DNA of 64,000 nt, taken from contig NZ_CP036292.1 of the NCBI RefSeq assembly GCF_007751715.1, forward strand, positions 4,533,339 through 4,597,338, written 5' to 3'. Within the stretch, counting starts at the first letter, position 1. Each line of letters opens with the position of its first letter. Position numbers and translations under genes: made by a program. The notes beneath the pieces were generated by a model, which saw nothing but the letters and a program-made list of their open reading frames with translations, did not search any database and had not been told where the DNA came from. Origin of the DNA: Rosistilla oblonga. Lineage in GTDB: Bacteria; Planctomycetota; Planctomycetia; Pirellulales; Pirellulaceae. Below, piece after piece: positions 41,670-51,598 of the stretch.

Positions 41670-43277
41670 TCATGCGTCGTGTTCGGAGTGGCTGGGCGTC
41701 GGAAGCACCGCCGGCAGACAGAACGACCAACCAAATAACAGCAGCCCAGTAACGGCGTATCCGAGCGCGTATTCGCGAACCATTGCCGCTTCGCTGCTCC
41801 AGGGCCAGAACAGCGGCGAACCGGGGACGGGGGAATGGATCACACCAAACAATGTCAGCCCGCCGCAAATCAAGAAGATCGTCGCCGCGCGGCGGAGTCC
41901 CTGATCGATGATCGATGCCAGAGCGGAAGCCCACAGCAGACTTGTCAGAATGAAACCGTTGGAAAGGATCAACAGAGTCTGCAGTTTGTCTCGAAGTCCG
42001 GGATCGCCGAGGCCTTCGATCGAATAGGCCGGATCGCCAAAGATCTGCGACGGGAAGCTATTCGCCAGAAACGCCAAGGCGGGAACACAGGCCAAGGCGA
42101 CTGCAGCGTAGTGCCGCGTCGGCGTCGCGGAGAAGCTTTGCGCGGTGATCTCCAGTCCGACAAAGATCAGGATCGGGAAGACCGCCGCTTCGGGAATGAT
42201 CTGATAGAAGTAGACGAAGTAGCCGCCGACGCCCGCGGTTCCGATCAGCAATGCGGTCGCCAGAGTGTACGCGCCGCGGCCGCCCATCTGCTTGTAAGCC
42301 GGATGCCCGATGTAAGGCGTCGTCTGGACCACGCCGCCGCACAACCCGGCGGCCAGCGTCGCGATCGCTTCGACAAATATCACCGTCCCGGTCGGGTATT
42401 CGTCTCCCGCCGCGGCGGCGCTCTCGGTGCAGTCGATCCCGCCAACGACGGTTCCGATCGCAAACGGAAGCACGATCGGCATGTACTTCATCGCTTCGCT
42501 AAAGCGATCGACCCACTGGAACTCAAACGCTTCCAACCACATCGTCGGAAACATCGTCGGCGTAATCGAATGGGTACTAGACGCCGCGTAGCCTTCGACG
42601 CCAAACGCTCGCAGCAGATAAAACATCCCGCCGGCAACCACCAGCGCGCCCAAGGTTCCGGGGACACGGAAGGGCAACGGCACGCGGCCGATCAGCGAAG
42701 TCAACACGATCGCCAGCGACACCAGACCAACCAGGGGCGTCTTCAGGATATCCAACAACGGCAGGAAACTGATCAACACCAGCGCGATCGCGGCCAGCGA
42801 ACCAAGCAGTCCCGCCCGAGGAACGCTGCGGCGGATCCATCCACTGACCGGCGAGCAGACGACTTTAAATAGTCCGCTCATCACGATCGCCCAGATCCCA
42901 ATATGCCAGGCGAACCGAGCGGCTTCCATTTCGTCGAGGCCCAGACGCATCTTTGCATCGAGGAATGCGGGGCCGAGGACAAAGAAGACCATCCCGAACG
43001 TGCTGGGTGTGTCGAGCCCCAGCGGCATCGCGGTGACGTCGCTGCGCCCCGTCCGCTTGGCCAACCAGAAGGCGAGCCCAAAGAACATCAGATCGCCGAC
43101 AAAGACACCGATCGCGGTTCCGGGAACCATCGCTTGAACGGCGAACTCGGCGGGGAACTGGAACACGCCGGCTAACAGGCTGACAACCAAGATCAGCCCC
43201 GCGACGTTATCCAACATCAAGCCGAAGAATGCGTTGATGTCGCCGACAGCGGCCCAGCGGTATCGGTGATTGCTCAT
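41670..43277 (-). CDS. NCS2-family (xanthine/uracil-type) permease
   Basis: The 535-residue inner-membrane protein has about 12-14 hydrophobic segments and features of nucleobase-cation symporter 2 transporters: AMPLGLDTPSTFG in the early half, GGIDCTESAAAAGDEYP and the GVVQTTPYIGHPAYKQMGGR region that corresponds to the substrate-binding and signature segment. It probably imports a purine or a related compound. Substrate identity is uncertain because the usual QNxGxxxxT signature is not obvious. It is monocistronic. Confidence 0.82.
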   Translation of the reverse strand: MSNHRYRWAAVGDINAFFGLMLDNVAGLILVVSLLAGVFQFPAEFAVQAMVPGTAIGVFVGDLMFFGLAFWLAKRTGRSDVTAMPLGLDTPSTFGMVFFVLGPAFLDAKMRLGLDEMEAARFAWHIGIWAIVMSGLFKVVCSPVSGWIRRSVPRAGLLGSLAAIALVLISFLPLLDILKTPLVGLVSLAIVLTSLIGRVPLPFRVPGTLGALVVAGGMFYLLRAFGVEGYAASSTHSITPTMFPTMWLEAFEFQWVDRFSEAMKYMPIVLPFAIGTVVGGIDCTESAAAAGDEYPTGTVIFVEAIATLAAGLCGGVVQTTPYIGHPAYKQMGGRGAYTLATALLIGTAGVGGYFVYFYQIIPEAAVFPILIFVGLEITAQSFSATPTRHYAAVALACVPALAFLANSFPSQIFGDPAYSIEGLGDPGLRDKLQTLLILSNGFILTSLLWASALASIIDQGLRRAATIFLICGGLTLFGVIHSPVPGSPLFWPWSSEAAMVREYALGYAVTGLLLFGWSFCLPAVLPTPSHSEHDA

Positions 43278-43584
43278 GGAATCAGACCCTGCGATTTGAA
43301 AACGGAACCAGGTGCCGCTTCCGCCTCAGCTGAGCAACCTTTGATGCCAGGCTATCCTACCGCAGTGATCGACAATTGCCAGCATAGGTGTTTGCGTCGG
43401 GCATTCGGTTGCTCCTACAATGTGTCCAGCATCCGGCTGCTGGGTTCTACGCCGAGGGCTTCCGCGTCCTGGCCGACGACTCGCATTGCGGCGGATGACA
43501 AAACTTGCCGCAAACAATCCAACGCTCGTGGCATTCGATCGAATCGCTGCTGATCGCGGGCGTGTCCTTCGGATCGTCAACATC
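43278..43584. other. intergenic region between divergent permease and ABC operon
   Basis: This gap separates genes reading away from each other. A TACAAT -10-like box is at 43416-43421. Open frames crossing the region continue the downstream genes' frames but lack a start signal. Nothing else is recognised. Confidence 0.5.
43392..43421 (+). promoter_or_regulatory. candidate promoter of the four-gene ABC operon
   Basis: TTGCGT (43392-43397) and TACAAT (43416-43421) are spaced by 18 bases. The -10 is good and the -35 weak. The leader to the first gene would be about 155 bases. Confidence 0.35.
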
Positions 43585-43875
43585 ATGGAATACATCGAAT
43601 CCGGCGGCCTGCTGCCACGCTTCACCCTGCGGTGGTTTTCAATCTGCTTCACGCTCTCGGTACTGATCGCTTGGATCTTGCGACAGGCGGTGATGGGCAG
43701 CCTGTGGGCCCAGGCGGGGATCGCTACCCTGGTCGCGATCGCCGGTTTCTTTGCCATTTACGCCGTACTGTTTCTGACGATCTGGATCCCCACCGCGATC
43801 GCAAACTTGGGAAGTTCATCCGAGCAAAGCACAGCCGCTGCGGCGCCAAGCGATCCTCAAGAGGCGAACTCGTGA
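43585..43875 (+). CDS. small two-TM protein, first gene of ABC operon
   Basis: The 96-residue protein has two hydrophobic helices (about 15-33 and 42-72) and a short Ser/Ala-rich tail. Its stop overlaps the next start as GTGA. The frame stays open upstream to 43420, but the ATG at 43585 directly precedes the polar N-terminus (MEYIESGGLLPRF) and is the best start. The function is unknown; tight coupling with the ABC genes suggests a role in assembling or regulating that membrane complex. Confidence 0.7.
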   Translation: MEYIESGGLLPRFTLRWFSICFTLSVLIAWILRQAVMGSLWAQAGIATLVAIAGFFAIYAVLFLTIWIPTAIANLGSSSEQSTAAAAPSDPQEANS

Positions 43876-46205
43876 AGGACGTCAGCGGCGGCCGCCGCGA
43901 ATCGATTCCGAATTCTTTGCGACGATGTCTGCTGCGATGCACGACGCTTGTCCTGCTGTTCCCGCTCTGCTTCGCCAGCCCCAACACAGCACCAGCCGAC
44001 GAATTGCTAGCGAGCTTTCCGCCGCCGGGAATGAAGGGATCGAAGATCGCGATCACGGTAACCGCAGGCGAAAGCAACCGCGTTGGGATCTGTCCGGTCA
44101 CCGTCGTCGTTCGCGCGATCGGACCGAGCTTTGGAGCGGAGCGGAAGTTGACGATCGAGCTGCGTCCACGTTTGAATCCGCCGAGCCACAACACATTCGA
44201 CTTTCGCCAAACGATCACGCTGCATGAATCCGACAGCGTCTATGAAGAGACGTTTGCGGCGCCGGTCTACTACCGCTGGAGCCATTGTGGAGTTCGCGTT
44301 CTCGAAGATGGCGTCCTATTACCAGGCTTCGATAGCGACTTGTACTCGCCCGTTTTTCTGACGCTGGGGCTGCTGCCCGAATTGACAATCGCGATCATCG
44401 AAGCGAGGACTGTCGATAGCGATCCGCCGGCTTGGCAACGGTTTCCTGATTGTCGGTCGCTATCTGCCGGAGCACGCGGCGAACGCCCCAGTTCGATCTA
44501 TTGGCAGCCGCCGCAACTGGACCACGAACAGGCGAAGCAATCGGCGGAGACATCTTCGGGAAGTCCGTTTGTCATTCGGCGGACGCACGAGGATCGATTG
44601 CCGCCGCGCTGGACGGACTACAATTTCGCCGATGCGATTTTGGTCTCCGACAAAACTCTGCAGCGGATCCACGAAGAGTCACCGCCGGAGTTCGAATCGC
44701 TTCGCCAATGGCTGGCCGCCGGCGGTATGTTGTGGTGTTATGGCGACGCGGGAACCGCCGGGCTGGACGAACTCTTTTCGCTAACCAGCCCATGGGATCG
44801 GATTCCGTTGCAGAGGATCCAAGAATCTCTGCAACCACAAACCGCGCGGTTCCCGGGAGCGACAGGCCTGAACACTCCTCCTTCGGGACTCGATCCGGGA
44901 CGGCGGCGAGTCGCTTCGGGTTTGGACCTGGAGCACCCGTTTCTACTGCTCGAAGGTACTCGATCGATCCAACAGCGGATCGAAACCACGCCCTACCTCG
45001 CCGGCAAGATCGTCCACCTGGATGATCCATTTCCGTTCCCGGGATCGCCCAATTTATGGATGGCGGTGATCGGTGAATCGCGGCAGCGGATCGGAACCGA
45101 AAACCGACTGGGAATGAACATCACTCACGGCGACCACAACTTCTGGAACTGGTTGATCGCAGAGGTTGGCCAACCTCCGGTCTATACGTTCCTGGGGATG
45201 ATCTCGTTGTTTGTGCTGCTGGTCGGCCCGGTATCTTATTATCTCTTCCTGTACCTTAAACGGCTGTATCTGTTTTTTGTCTTTGCCCCGATCGTGGCTC
45301 TGATCTGTACCGCGGCGATCGGACTGTACGCCTTGATTGCCGACGGGTTTGGCAGCCGAGTGCGAGTCCGTCATCTGACGCTTTTAAACTCCGCCGGCGA
45401 CGGAATCACGTGGTCCCGGCAAACCTACTTCTCCGGACTGCGGCCACGCGATGGCGTCGCATGGTCTCGCGACAGTGCGGTCTATCCGCTGCGTGAACTA
45501 CAAAACTCTGCTTCACTATCGCCAATCACCAGTGAACCCGCTTCCGCCCAAATCGCCGTCGACGACGACGTGATCCGGTTTACTGGGACCTTCATGCCGT
45601 CGCGGACTCAGTCGCAATTCATCGTGATTTCGCCGACGCAAAACGCAGGCAGCGTGATCGCCCACGCTGGCGATGGCCTCGTCCGCGTCGAGAACCAGAC
45701 AGCCTACCGGATTCAATCGATCCTGCTGGCCGATGCTAGCAAGCACTATTGGCTCGCAGAGTCGCTCGACTCGGGAGCGACTGTCGACGCAACCGCTTTG
45801 CTAGCGCTCGATGCCGCTCGTTGGATGACGACTAACTATCTGAATAACGCGCCAGAACTTCCCGCTGGTTTTCAAGATGCCTCGCAGAGCGAACTGCTGC
45901 GACTTGGCAATCGCGGTCTGCGTTTGCGGCGCAACCCAACCACCTTCTACAGCGAGAACGAAGGAGGATTGGTCGAAGCGATGTTCCGCACCGCGATGGT
46001 CGAACAGGGAACTCCGCCGGCGAACCGCTTCATCGCCCTCGCCGATTTGCCCGACCGGGCGATCGGGATCGAAGACGCCAAGCCGGTCGAGTGCATTCAT
46101 ATGATCATGGGCGAGGTGCAGTTCGAGGGGCAGCCGGACGCCGCCGTCGAAGCGACCGATCGCGATGATCAAGCGGGAAGCGAAAACCAGGAGAGCGGAC
46201 AATGA
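43872..46205 (+). CDS. large exported/membrane protein coupled to ABC transporter genes
   Basis: The 777-residue protein begins at a GTG embedded in the previous stop (GTGA). It has a signal peptide (about 17-40), a periplasmic region of about 400 residues, two transmembrane helices in the middle (around 440-500, FLGMISLFVLLVGPVSYYLF) and a second beta-rich periplasmic region. The N-terminal region contains YNFADAILVSDKTL followed by a WLAAGGMLWCYG segment, reminiscent of glutamine-amidotransferase-like domains in other planctomycete membrane proteins; this is tentative. Its stop overlaps the ATPase start as ATGA. No family is recognised. The organisation resembles GldG-like partners of ABC-2 systems, but homology was not established. 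Confidence 0.75.
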   Translation: MKDVSGGRRESIPNSLRRCLLRCTTLVLLFPLCFASPNTAPADELLASFPPPGMKGSKIAITVTAGESNRVGICPVTVVVRAIGPSFGAERKLTIELRPRLNPPSHNTFDFRQTITLHESDSVYEETFAAPVYYRWSHCGVRVLEDGVLLPGFDSDLYSPVFLTLGLLPELTIAIIEARTVDSDPPAWQRFPDCRSLSAGARGERPSSIYWQPPQLDHEQAKQSAETSSGSPFVIRRTHEDRLPPRWTDYNFADAILVSDKTLQRIHEESPPEFESLRQWLAAGGMLWCYGDAGTAGLDELFSLTSPWDRIPLQRIQESLQPQTARFPGATGLNTPPSGLDPGRRRVASGLDLEHPFLLLEGTRSIQQRIETTPYLAGKIVHLDDPFPFPGSPNLWMAVIGESRQRIGTENRLGMNITHGDHNFWNWLIAEVGQPPVYTFLGMISLFVLLVGPVSYYLFLYLKRLYLFFVFAPIVALICTAAIGLYALIADGFGSRVRVRHLTLLNSAGDGITWSRQTYFSGLRPRDGVAWSRDSAVYPLRELQNSASLSPITSEPASAQIAVDDDVIRFTGTFMPSRTQSQFIVISPTQNAGSVIAHAGDGLVRVENQTAYRIQSILLADASKHYWLAESLDSGATVDATALLALDAARWMTTNYLNNAPELPAGFQDASQSELLRLGNRGLRLRRNPTTFYSENEGGLVEAMFRTAMVEQGTPPANRFIALADLPDRAIGIEDAKPVECIHMIMGEVQFEGQPDAAVEATDRDDQAGSENQESGQ

Positions 46206-47155
46206 TCGGCTATCACGTCGACGATTCGGTGATCGAACTGCGGCGACTGCATCGCAGCTTCGGCAAGACCCGCGCAGTGCACGATGTGTCGTTTAGTGTT
46301 CCCCGTGGAACGGTCTTCGGTTACATCGGCCCCAACGGCGCTGGGAAGACGACCAGCATGCGGATCCTGGCGACGCTTGAATTGCCGACGCTGGGTGATG
46401 CTTACGTCGACGGTTTTTCAGTTGTCAACGATCCCGATCACGTCCGTCGACGATTGGGTTTTATGCCCGATGCGTTTGGGACCTACCCCAGCGTCAACTG
46501 CATGGAGTACATCGACTTCTACGCGCGAGCCTACGGATTGGCTGGCCGCGAGCGTCACCAGCGGGTCCGCTGGGTGATGGACTTCACGCGTTTGGACGGC
46601 ATCGCGGAAAAACCGATCCGCGGACTTAGCAAAGGGATGAAACAGCGGCTGTGCCTGGGCCGCGCTCTGGTTCACGACCCGGCGGTACTGATTCTCGACG
46701 AACCCGCCGCCGGTCTCGATCCCCGAGCGCGAATCGAACTGCGGCGGATGATTCGTGCGCTAGCTGATGATGGCAAAACCGTCTTGGTCAGCAGCCACAT
46801 CCTGACCGAACTGGCGGAGATGTGCGATCGAGTCGGGATCATCGAACAGGGGCGTTTGTTGGCGACCGGCACCGTCGATGAGATTCAGCGGCAACAGCGG
46901 ACGCATCGCGAGTTCATTGTTCGCGTGATCGATCACCTGGACATCGCGACCAATCTATTGGGCAGCGATGAACACGTCGACCACTTGGTCGTCGACGGGG
47001 AACTGGTCCGCTTTCAATATGAGGGGGATGTCACTCACCAAGCAAACCTGCTCGCTTCGTTGATCGCTGCGGGAGTGTGTGTGGCTGAGTTTTCGTCGCA
47101 CGCCCGATCGCTGGAAGATGTCTTTATGCAAGTTACCGAAGGGTTGGTGCAATGA
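46202..47155 (+). CDS. ABC-2 type transporter ATPase
   Basis: The 317-residue ATP-binding subunit has Walker A GPNGAGKTT, the signature LSKGMKQRL, Walker B VLILDEPAAGLDP and the H-loop SSHIL. It is followed by a C-terminal regulatory extension (about 230-317) as in exporters of the CcmA/NatA/GldA type. Start and stop overlap both neighbours by four bases (ATGA), so it is translated with them. It powers the permease encoded next. Confidence 0.93.
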   Translation: MIGYHVDDSVIELRRLHRSFGKTRAVHDVSFSVPRGTVFGYIGPNGAGKTTSMRILATLELPTLGDAYVDGFSVVNDPDHVRRRLGFMPDAFGTYPSVNCMEYIDFYARAYGLAGRERHQRVRWVMDFTRLDGIAEKPIRGLSKGMKQRLCLGRALVHDPAVLILDEPAAGLDPRARIELRRMIRALADDGKTVLVSSHILTELAEMCDRVGIIEQGRLLATGTVDEIQRQQRTHREFIVRVIDHLDIATNLLGSDEHVDHLVVDGELVRFQYEGDVTHQANLLASLIAAGVCVAEFSSHARSLEDVFMQVTEGLVQ

Positions 47156-48792
47156 GTCAGGAAGCGACGCAACCAACAATCGAATCGACGCCGGCGTGGA
47201 TCGATCGCATCGATGGGTTCTTCGATCGCGCGGGAGATTGGTGCAATCCGATCCTCGTCAAAGAGGCGCGACAGGCGCTGAAGAGTCGCCAGTTTATCTG
47301 GACCTTCGCCGTGTTGTTGCTGGGCGCATGGATCTGGTCGTTTGCCGGAACGCTGTTGATGATGCCGGGCATCTATTATGTTCCCGGTGGCCGCGCGATG
47401 CTGATGGGATACTACTGGGTCCTGGCGGTGCCGATGATGTTGGTCGCGCCGATGGCCGCCAATCGATCGTTGGTCGCCGAACGCGAGGACGGCACGTTTG
47501 AGGTGCTTTCGATCACGACGCTTTCGGCGTACCAGATCATCATGGGCAAGTTGGCGAGTTCGGTTCTGCAGCTGGTGATCTATTTCACCGCGCTGGTTCC
47601 ATGCGTTGCCTTCACCTATATCTTGCGCGGCATCGATCTACCAAGCATCGGGCTGTTGATCGCATCGACCTTTCTGACCTCAGTCTTTATGGTCGTGGTA
47701 GGACTGTTCTTAGCGTCGATCGCCAGCACGCGATCGCTGCAGTCGCTGCTGATGATCGGGATGCTTCTGTTAGTTCTGATCGCAGAGTATGTCCACGGCG
47801 CGTTTGCGATGTCGTTGATGACAGCGGGGATTCGCAACGACGACACCGAACTGGTGGTTCTGCTGTTGGCGATCTTCTCGCTTTACCTGGTCGTAGCGAT
47901 CTTCTTGATCGTCGCGTCAGCTTCTTGCCTGTCGCCGATCAGCGAGAACCGGGCGACGCGGTTGCGGATCATGATGCTGGTGCTGCAAGCGGTCGCGATG
48001 TTTTGGATCATCTATCTGCTGATGTATTCTCAGCAACTTGGGAACAGACTTTCCGGCAGCCTGTTTAGCGACTTCTTACCAGGCCGTGGGACAGTCCTGG
48101 TGCTCGCCTTTTTCTCCGCGATCTATTGGACGTTCATGGGAGGATTAATGTTGGGCGAATCCGAAACGCTTTCGGCCCGCGTCCGACGCGACCTCCCCAA
48201 GACCTTCCTTGGGCGAGTCCTCTTAACCTGGCTGAATCCCGGGCCGGGAACCGGTATGGTTTTCGCGATCTCCAGTTTCGCCGGCGTGATCGCCACGATC
48301 TACACGCTGGAAACGATCGGCTTGGTTCCCCGCTTCGCACGGACCAGTTCGATCCTGCCGCTCGCTGCGACGCTATTGGGATACATGATGTTTTTCCTCG
48401 GCATCACGCATCTGCTGGTCTCGCTGGTTCGCTCCAAAGGGAGCGTCACTCCCTTTGTATCGCTGGTCGCCACCTTATTAATGATGTCGCTCGGCTGCAT
48501 CATCCCCTACTCGATCGGCTTGTATCTGAACAACTTCCGCAGCTTCTCCTGGGACGAAACGCAGGTCACCAACTGGGCCTGGACCTTAGTCCAGTTCGGC
48601 AACAACGCCGCGGCACCCCACGTCCCATGGATGGTGCTGACGATGGGGCTGCTGGCGACCGCCGCAAATCTGCTATACGTCGGACGCGACGTGATGGTCC
48701 GCCGGGTCTCCACGCCGCAGCGCGTCCTTGATGAACTGGCAGCGCTAAACCCACTGCCAGAAAGCGAAGCCCCGATCGATCCGCTAGCCTAG
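47152..48792 (+). CDS. ABC-2 type transporter permease
   Basis: The 546-residue protein has about 12 transmembrane helices. The N-terminus contains NPILVKEARQALKSRQFIW, typical of planctomycete ABC-2 permeases, and an AEREDGTFEVLSITTLSAYQIIMGK segment that marks the coupling region after the second helix. It pairs with the ATPase upstream. The cargo is unknown. The gene ends 58 bases from the convergent anti-sigma gene. Confidence 0.88.
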   Translation: MSQEATQPTIESTPAWIDRIDGFFDRAGDWCNPILVKEARQALKSRQFIWTFAVLLLGAWIWSFAGTLLMMPGIYYVPGGRAMLMGYYWVLAVPMMLVAPMAANRSLVAEREDGTFEVLSITTLSAYQIIMGKLASSVLQLVIYFTALVPCVAFTYILRGIDLPSIGLLIASTFLTSVFMVVVGLFLASIASTRSLQSLLMIGMLLLVLIAEYVHGAFAMSLMTAGIRNDDTELVVLLLAIFSLYLVVAIFLIVASASCLSPISENRATRLRIMMLVLQAVAMFWIIYLLMYSQQLGNRLSGSLFSDFLPGRGTVLVLAFFSAIYWTFMGGLMLGESETLSARVRRDLPKTFLGRVLLTWLNPGPGTGMVFAISSFAGVIATIYTLETIGLVPRFARTSSILPLAATLLGYMMFFLGITHLLVSLVRSKGSVTPFVSLVATLLMMSLGCIIPYSIGLYLNNFRSFSWDETQVTNWAWTLVQFGNNAAAPHVPWMVLTMGLLATAANLLYVGRDVMVRRVSTPQRVLDELAALNPLPESEAPIDPLA

Positions 48793-48850
48793 AACGCCTG
48801 TAGGATTTGAAACGGACATCGTCGGAAAACACTAACAGCTGTCGACGGAT

Positions 48851-50446
48851 CTATTCGTCGACCGAATCAACACGCGGCGGATCGCTGCGTTCGGGATCGC
48901 CTTCGCGAGGCGGGCGGCGGTCGTTGGATCGATTCTCACCGCGAGGAGGTCCGCCGCCGCGATTACCTGGTTCGAAGCCCGACGAATCGAAACCGGGGCC
49001 TCGGCCATCGGATCCGCGTCGGTCGGGACCGCGGCGATCCCAAGGACGCATCCCGCCGCGCCCACCGCGACTTCGCAACGCCTTCAGCGCTTCGCTGGGG
49101 TCGCTCAAATCGATCCGCTCGCGAAGCATCGCATCAGCCGATTCGTAGGTGTCCAGCGGATTGTTGCCAAAGCCGTCGATCGGTGAGCGTTTGAAAGTCG
49201 CAAACATCGCCCAAAGGAACAGCTGACCTTGTTGTTCGCCAATATTTTCCAGGCGTTGCAAAGACTGAGTCGCTTTGGGGCTGAGCGATTTTCGGATCGA
49301 TTGTTGCTCCCGTGGAGTCAGCGGCCGCATCCTGGAAGGCCCTTCGTCGCGTGCCGGCCCGTTTCGCATCGCCGGCAACACAAACGTCTTGACCAACATA
49401 TGTCCAAGCACATCGTCGACGCTCATCCCTTGCTGTTTGCTGATCGCCTTTGCCCGGCCCTGCAAACCGGCCAACCCTTCTTCGGAAAAGAAGTTCGGCA
49501 AGTCAGCCACTCGCGTCTGGGCAATCTGGAAAAGAGCTTGATACAAATGATCCAGATCCTCCGCCGCCAATTGTTCCTGCCCTCCTTTGCGCGTCTCCTG
49601 GATAGTCTCGGCGACCAACTGCAATCGTTCGGCAGCCGATGCCGATTGCAATTTTGTCTGCAGCGGCGGGGAGAGCGTATCGAGCCAATCGACATAACTG
49701 ACTAACGTCTGCGTCAACCGCTCGGCATCGTCGCGAGATTCGATCTGTTGCATGTACTGTTTAAGTTCGGCTTGCCGCGCCGCCGGCTGGGCGATCAATT
49801 GTTCATACTGCAACTGCAGGTCGCGTTTCAGATCGGCAGGCATCTCGGCCAGCTGTTCCGTCCGCGCCGCTTCGGCAGCCGCCGACAACCGACTCTGAAC
49901 ATCGCGAGTCGGCAGCTCTTCCAAATCGCGGCTGATTGAAACGTGTTCCTGCCAAGCCGACTGTTCCGCAAGCTCAGCAAAAAACTTCAGATCCGCATCC
50001 CCTTTGATCTGCGAATAAGCGCGAAGATGTTCGGCGACGGCGAGGCCTTCGAGCAGTTCGCTTTGCTGCTGGCGTTGATAGCCGCGAACGATCACGACAC
50101 CAACCAGAAACGTGATCGCGGTGGTGAATACCAGGCCCACCGTGGCAGCCGTCAATTTCCAAGGACGCCGTTGTTTGACGATCTCCAGCTCCTGCGACGC
50201 GTTGATCGCGATCATCTCGACCGTCGTGCGAGCGAAGTCGCTGTTGACTGTCGTCCGCGGCAGTTCGTCGAGCATATCGAAGGTTTGCTGAAGCGTCCGC
50301 AACCGCTGCTTGCAATCGGGATCCTCCATCAAACGTTCTTCTAGCGCAGCCCGTTGGTTGTCCTCGAGTTCTCCGTCCAGATAGGCAACCAATTGTTCGT
50401 CGAGGTCGCTGTGCGAACCATCGTCGATCGGGCGTGTTGCTTCCAT
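48851..50446 (-). CDS. large anti-sigma-factor-like membrane protein
   Basis: The 531-residue protein has an N-terminal anti-sigma-like helical domain (about 14-60, EQLVAYLDGELEDNQ) without the zinc-binding HxxxCxxC set, one transmembrane helix at about 98-120 and a large outer part of 400 residues. The outer part is mostly helical and ends in an Arg/Gly/Asp/Pro-rich disordered tail (about 455-531, RGGRGGMRPWDRRGPDRR). It follows the ECF sigma gene by 109 bases on the same strand and is the natural candidate to hold that sigma factor at the membrane. The ATG at 50446 is chosen because the frame upstream (to 50545) adds no conserved sequence. Confidence 0.8.
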   Translation of the reverse strand: MEATRPIDDGSHSDLDEQLVAYLDGELEDNQRAALEERLMEDPDCKQRLRTLQQTFDMLDELPRTTVNSDFARTTVEMIAINASQELEIVKQRRPWKLTAATVGLVFTTAITFLVGVVIVRGYQRQQQSELLEGLAVAEHLRAYSQIKGDADLKFFAELAEQSAWQEHVSISRDLEELPTRDVQSRLSAAAEAARTEQLAEMPADLKRDLQLQYEQLIAQPAARQAELKQYMQQIESRDDAERLTQTLVSYVDWLDTLSPPLQTKLQSASAAERLQLVAETIQETRKGGQEQLAAEDLDHLYQALFQIAQTRVADLPNFFSEEGLAGLQGRAKAISKQQGMSVDDVLGHMLVKTFVLPAMRNGPARDEGPSRMRPLTPREQQSIRKSLSPKATQSLQRLENIGEQQGQLFLWAMFATFKRSPIDGFGNNPLDTYESADAMLRERIDLSDPSEALKALRSRGGRGGMRPWDRRGPDRRGSDGRGPGFDSSGFEPGNRGGGPPRGENRSNDRRPPREGDPERSDPPRVDSVDE

Positions 50447-50555
50447 TGTTCTACTTGAAATTAAAAAGGCTGCGATTTCGGTTCGCTGAAAAATGAAGGG
50501 TAGCGACAGGCTGCGTTTGGATTCTCGGTGTGCGACGTGTTGCAAACCGCTCGCT

Positions 50556-51224
50556 TTACGCGGGGTCTTCGGTTCGGTTGGAGGCTGCCAATTGAGCCCC
50601 TTGGTTTACGTACGGTTCTAAGATCTCTTTCAGGTTCACCCGCGCTCGGGACAACAAACTCTTGACCGCTTGCGGCGTCATCTTCATCACGTCGGCGATC
50701 TCCGCGTAACTCAGCTCTTCAAACCGACTCAGCCACAACGCCATCCGCTGGCGTTCGTTGAGCGACTGGATCGCCATCCGAACGATCTCTGCTCGCTCCA
50801 AACCCTCGATCTGCCGCGCCGGCATCAGCCCACTAGCTGCCAGAGCCAACGACTCCAGCGTCGCATCGCTTTCGCCCGAGTTGCGAACTGGCGCGTCGGT
50901 CGCCCGGACCTCGCGTCGACGGCTGGCCGAACGGAGCGAATTTTTTGCCACGTTGCCAGCGATCGTAAACAACCATGTCGAAAACTTGGCTCCCGGTTCA
51001 TAACTCTTGCGGGCCCGATAGACTCGCAGAAAGACGTCTTGCGCGAGGTCTTCGGCCATATCCCGTCGCGGTGCCAAATGTTCCAACAACTGCACCAAAC
51101 GGTTTTGATATCGGTGTACTAATTCTTCAAACGCGGTGGCGTCATCGTTGCGCACGCGCAGCATCAAACGGACATCGGGGTCCAGTTGCTGGTAACGCAA
51201 CGCAGTAGATGGGCTAACGGGCAA
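50556..51224 (-). CDS. ECF RNA polymerase sigma factor
   Basis: The 222-residue group-4 sigma factor has a region 2 (LAQDVFLRVYRARKSY then FSTWLFTIAGNVA) that binds the -10 element and a region 4 helix-turn-helix (LSYAEIADVMKMTPQAVKSLL) for the -35. A 30-residue linker separates them. The start is TTG at 51224 with GGGA ten bases upstream; the frame is open without ATG or GTG up to 51342, and an ATG at 51164 would cut the first 20 residues. Activity is probably governed by the adjacent anti-sigma-like protein. The target promoters are not known. Confidence 0.92.
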   Translation of the reverse strand: MPVSPSTALRYQQLDPDVRLMLRVRNDDATAFEELVHRYQNRLVQLLEHLAPRRDMAEDLAQDVFLRVYRARKSYEPGAKFSTWLFTIAGNVAKNSLRSASRRREVRATDAPVRNSGESDATLESLALAASGLMPARQIEGLERAEIVRMAIQSLNERQRMALWLSRFEELSYAEIADVMKMTPQAVKSLLSRARVNLKEILEPYVNQGAQLAASNRTEDPA

Positions 51225-51598
51225 AGTCGAATCGTCCCAGGGATTTAAGGAAGTGAAACCTGCAATATTCAGTCCTTCGGGAACTGCCTGATCATCGCAT
51301 GTTGTGCTGCCGTTCAGTCTAGCGCACGACCGCCGGGGAAACTACATCACCCGGGCTATTTAAACCGCGGTGAGCCGACAAAGTTTCGCGCAAAATCGCG
51401 AATGCCCCGCGATCGCAGATTGACGAATCCGACGCGAAACTTCTCCCCGACGCAAGGGTTTCTACCTCCGTGCGTTGACTCGCAATGGCTTGCCGGGCAA
51501 GATGAATGGCCTAACTTTTGGCAGCGTTGGAGGATCGCGGTTTTCTCGACGCAGTTGCGCCGACGAACTGGATGGTCGCGTGAAAGGTGAATGGAATA
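51225..51598. other. intergenic region between ECF sigma gene and 51599 gene
   Basis: Divergent gap of about 370 bases. It must hold the sigma-factor promoter. The sigma reading frame continues upstream without a standard start to a TAG near 51343. A ribosome binding site AAAGG at 51583-51587 belongs to the plus-strand gene. No other feature is recognised. Confidence 0.5.
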
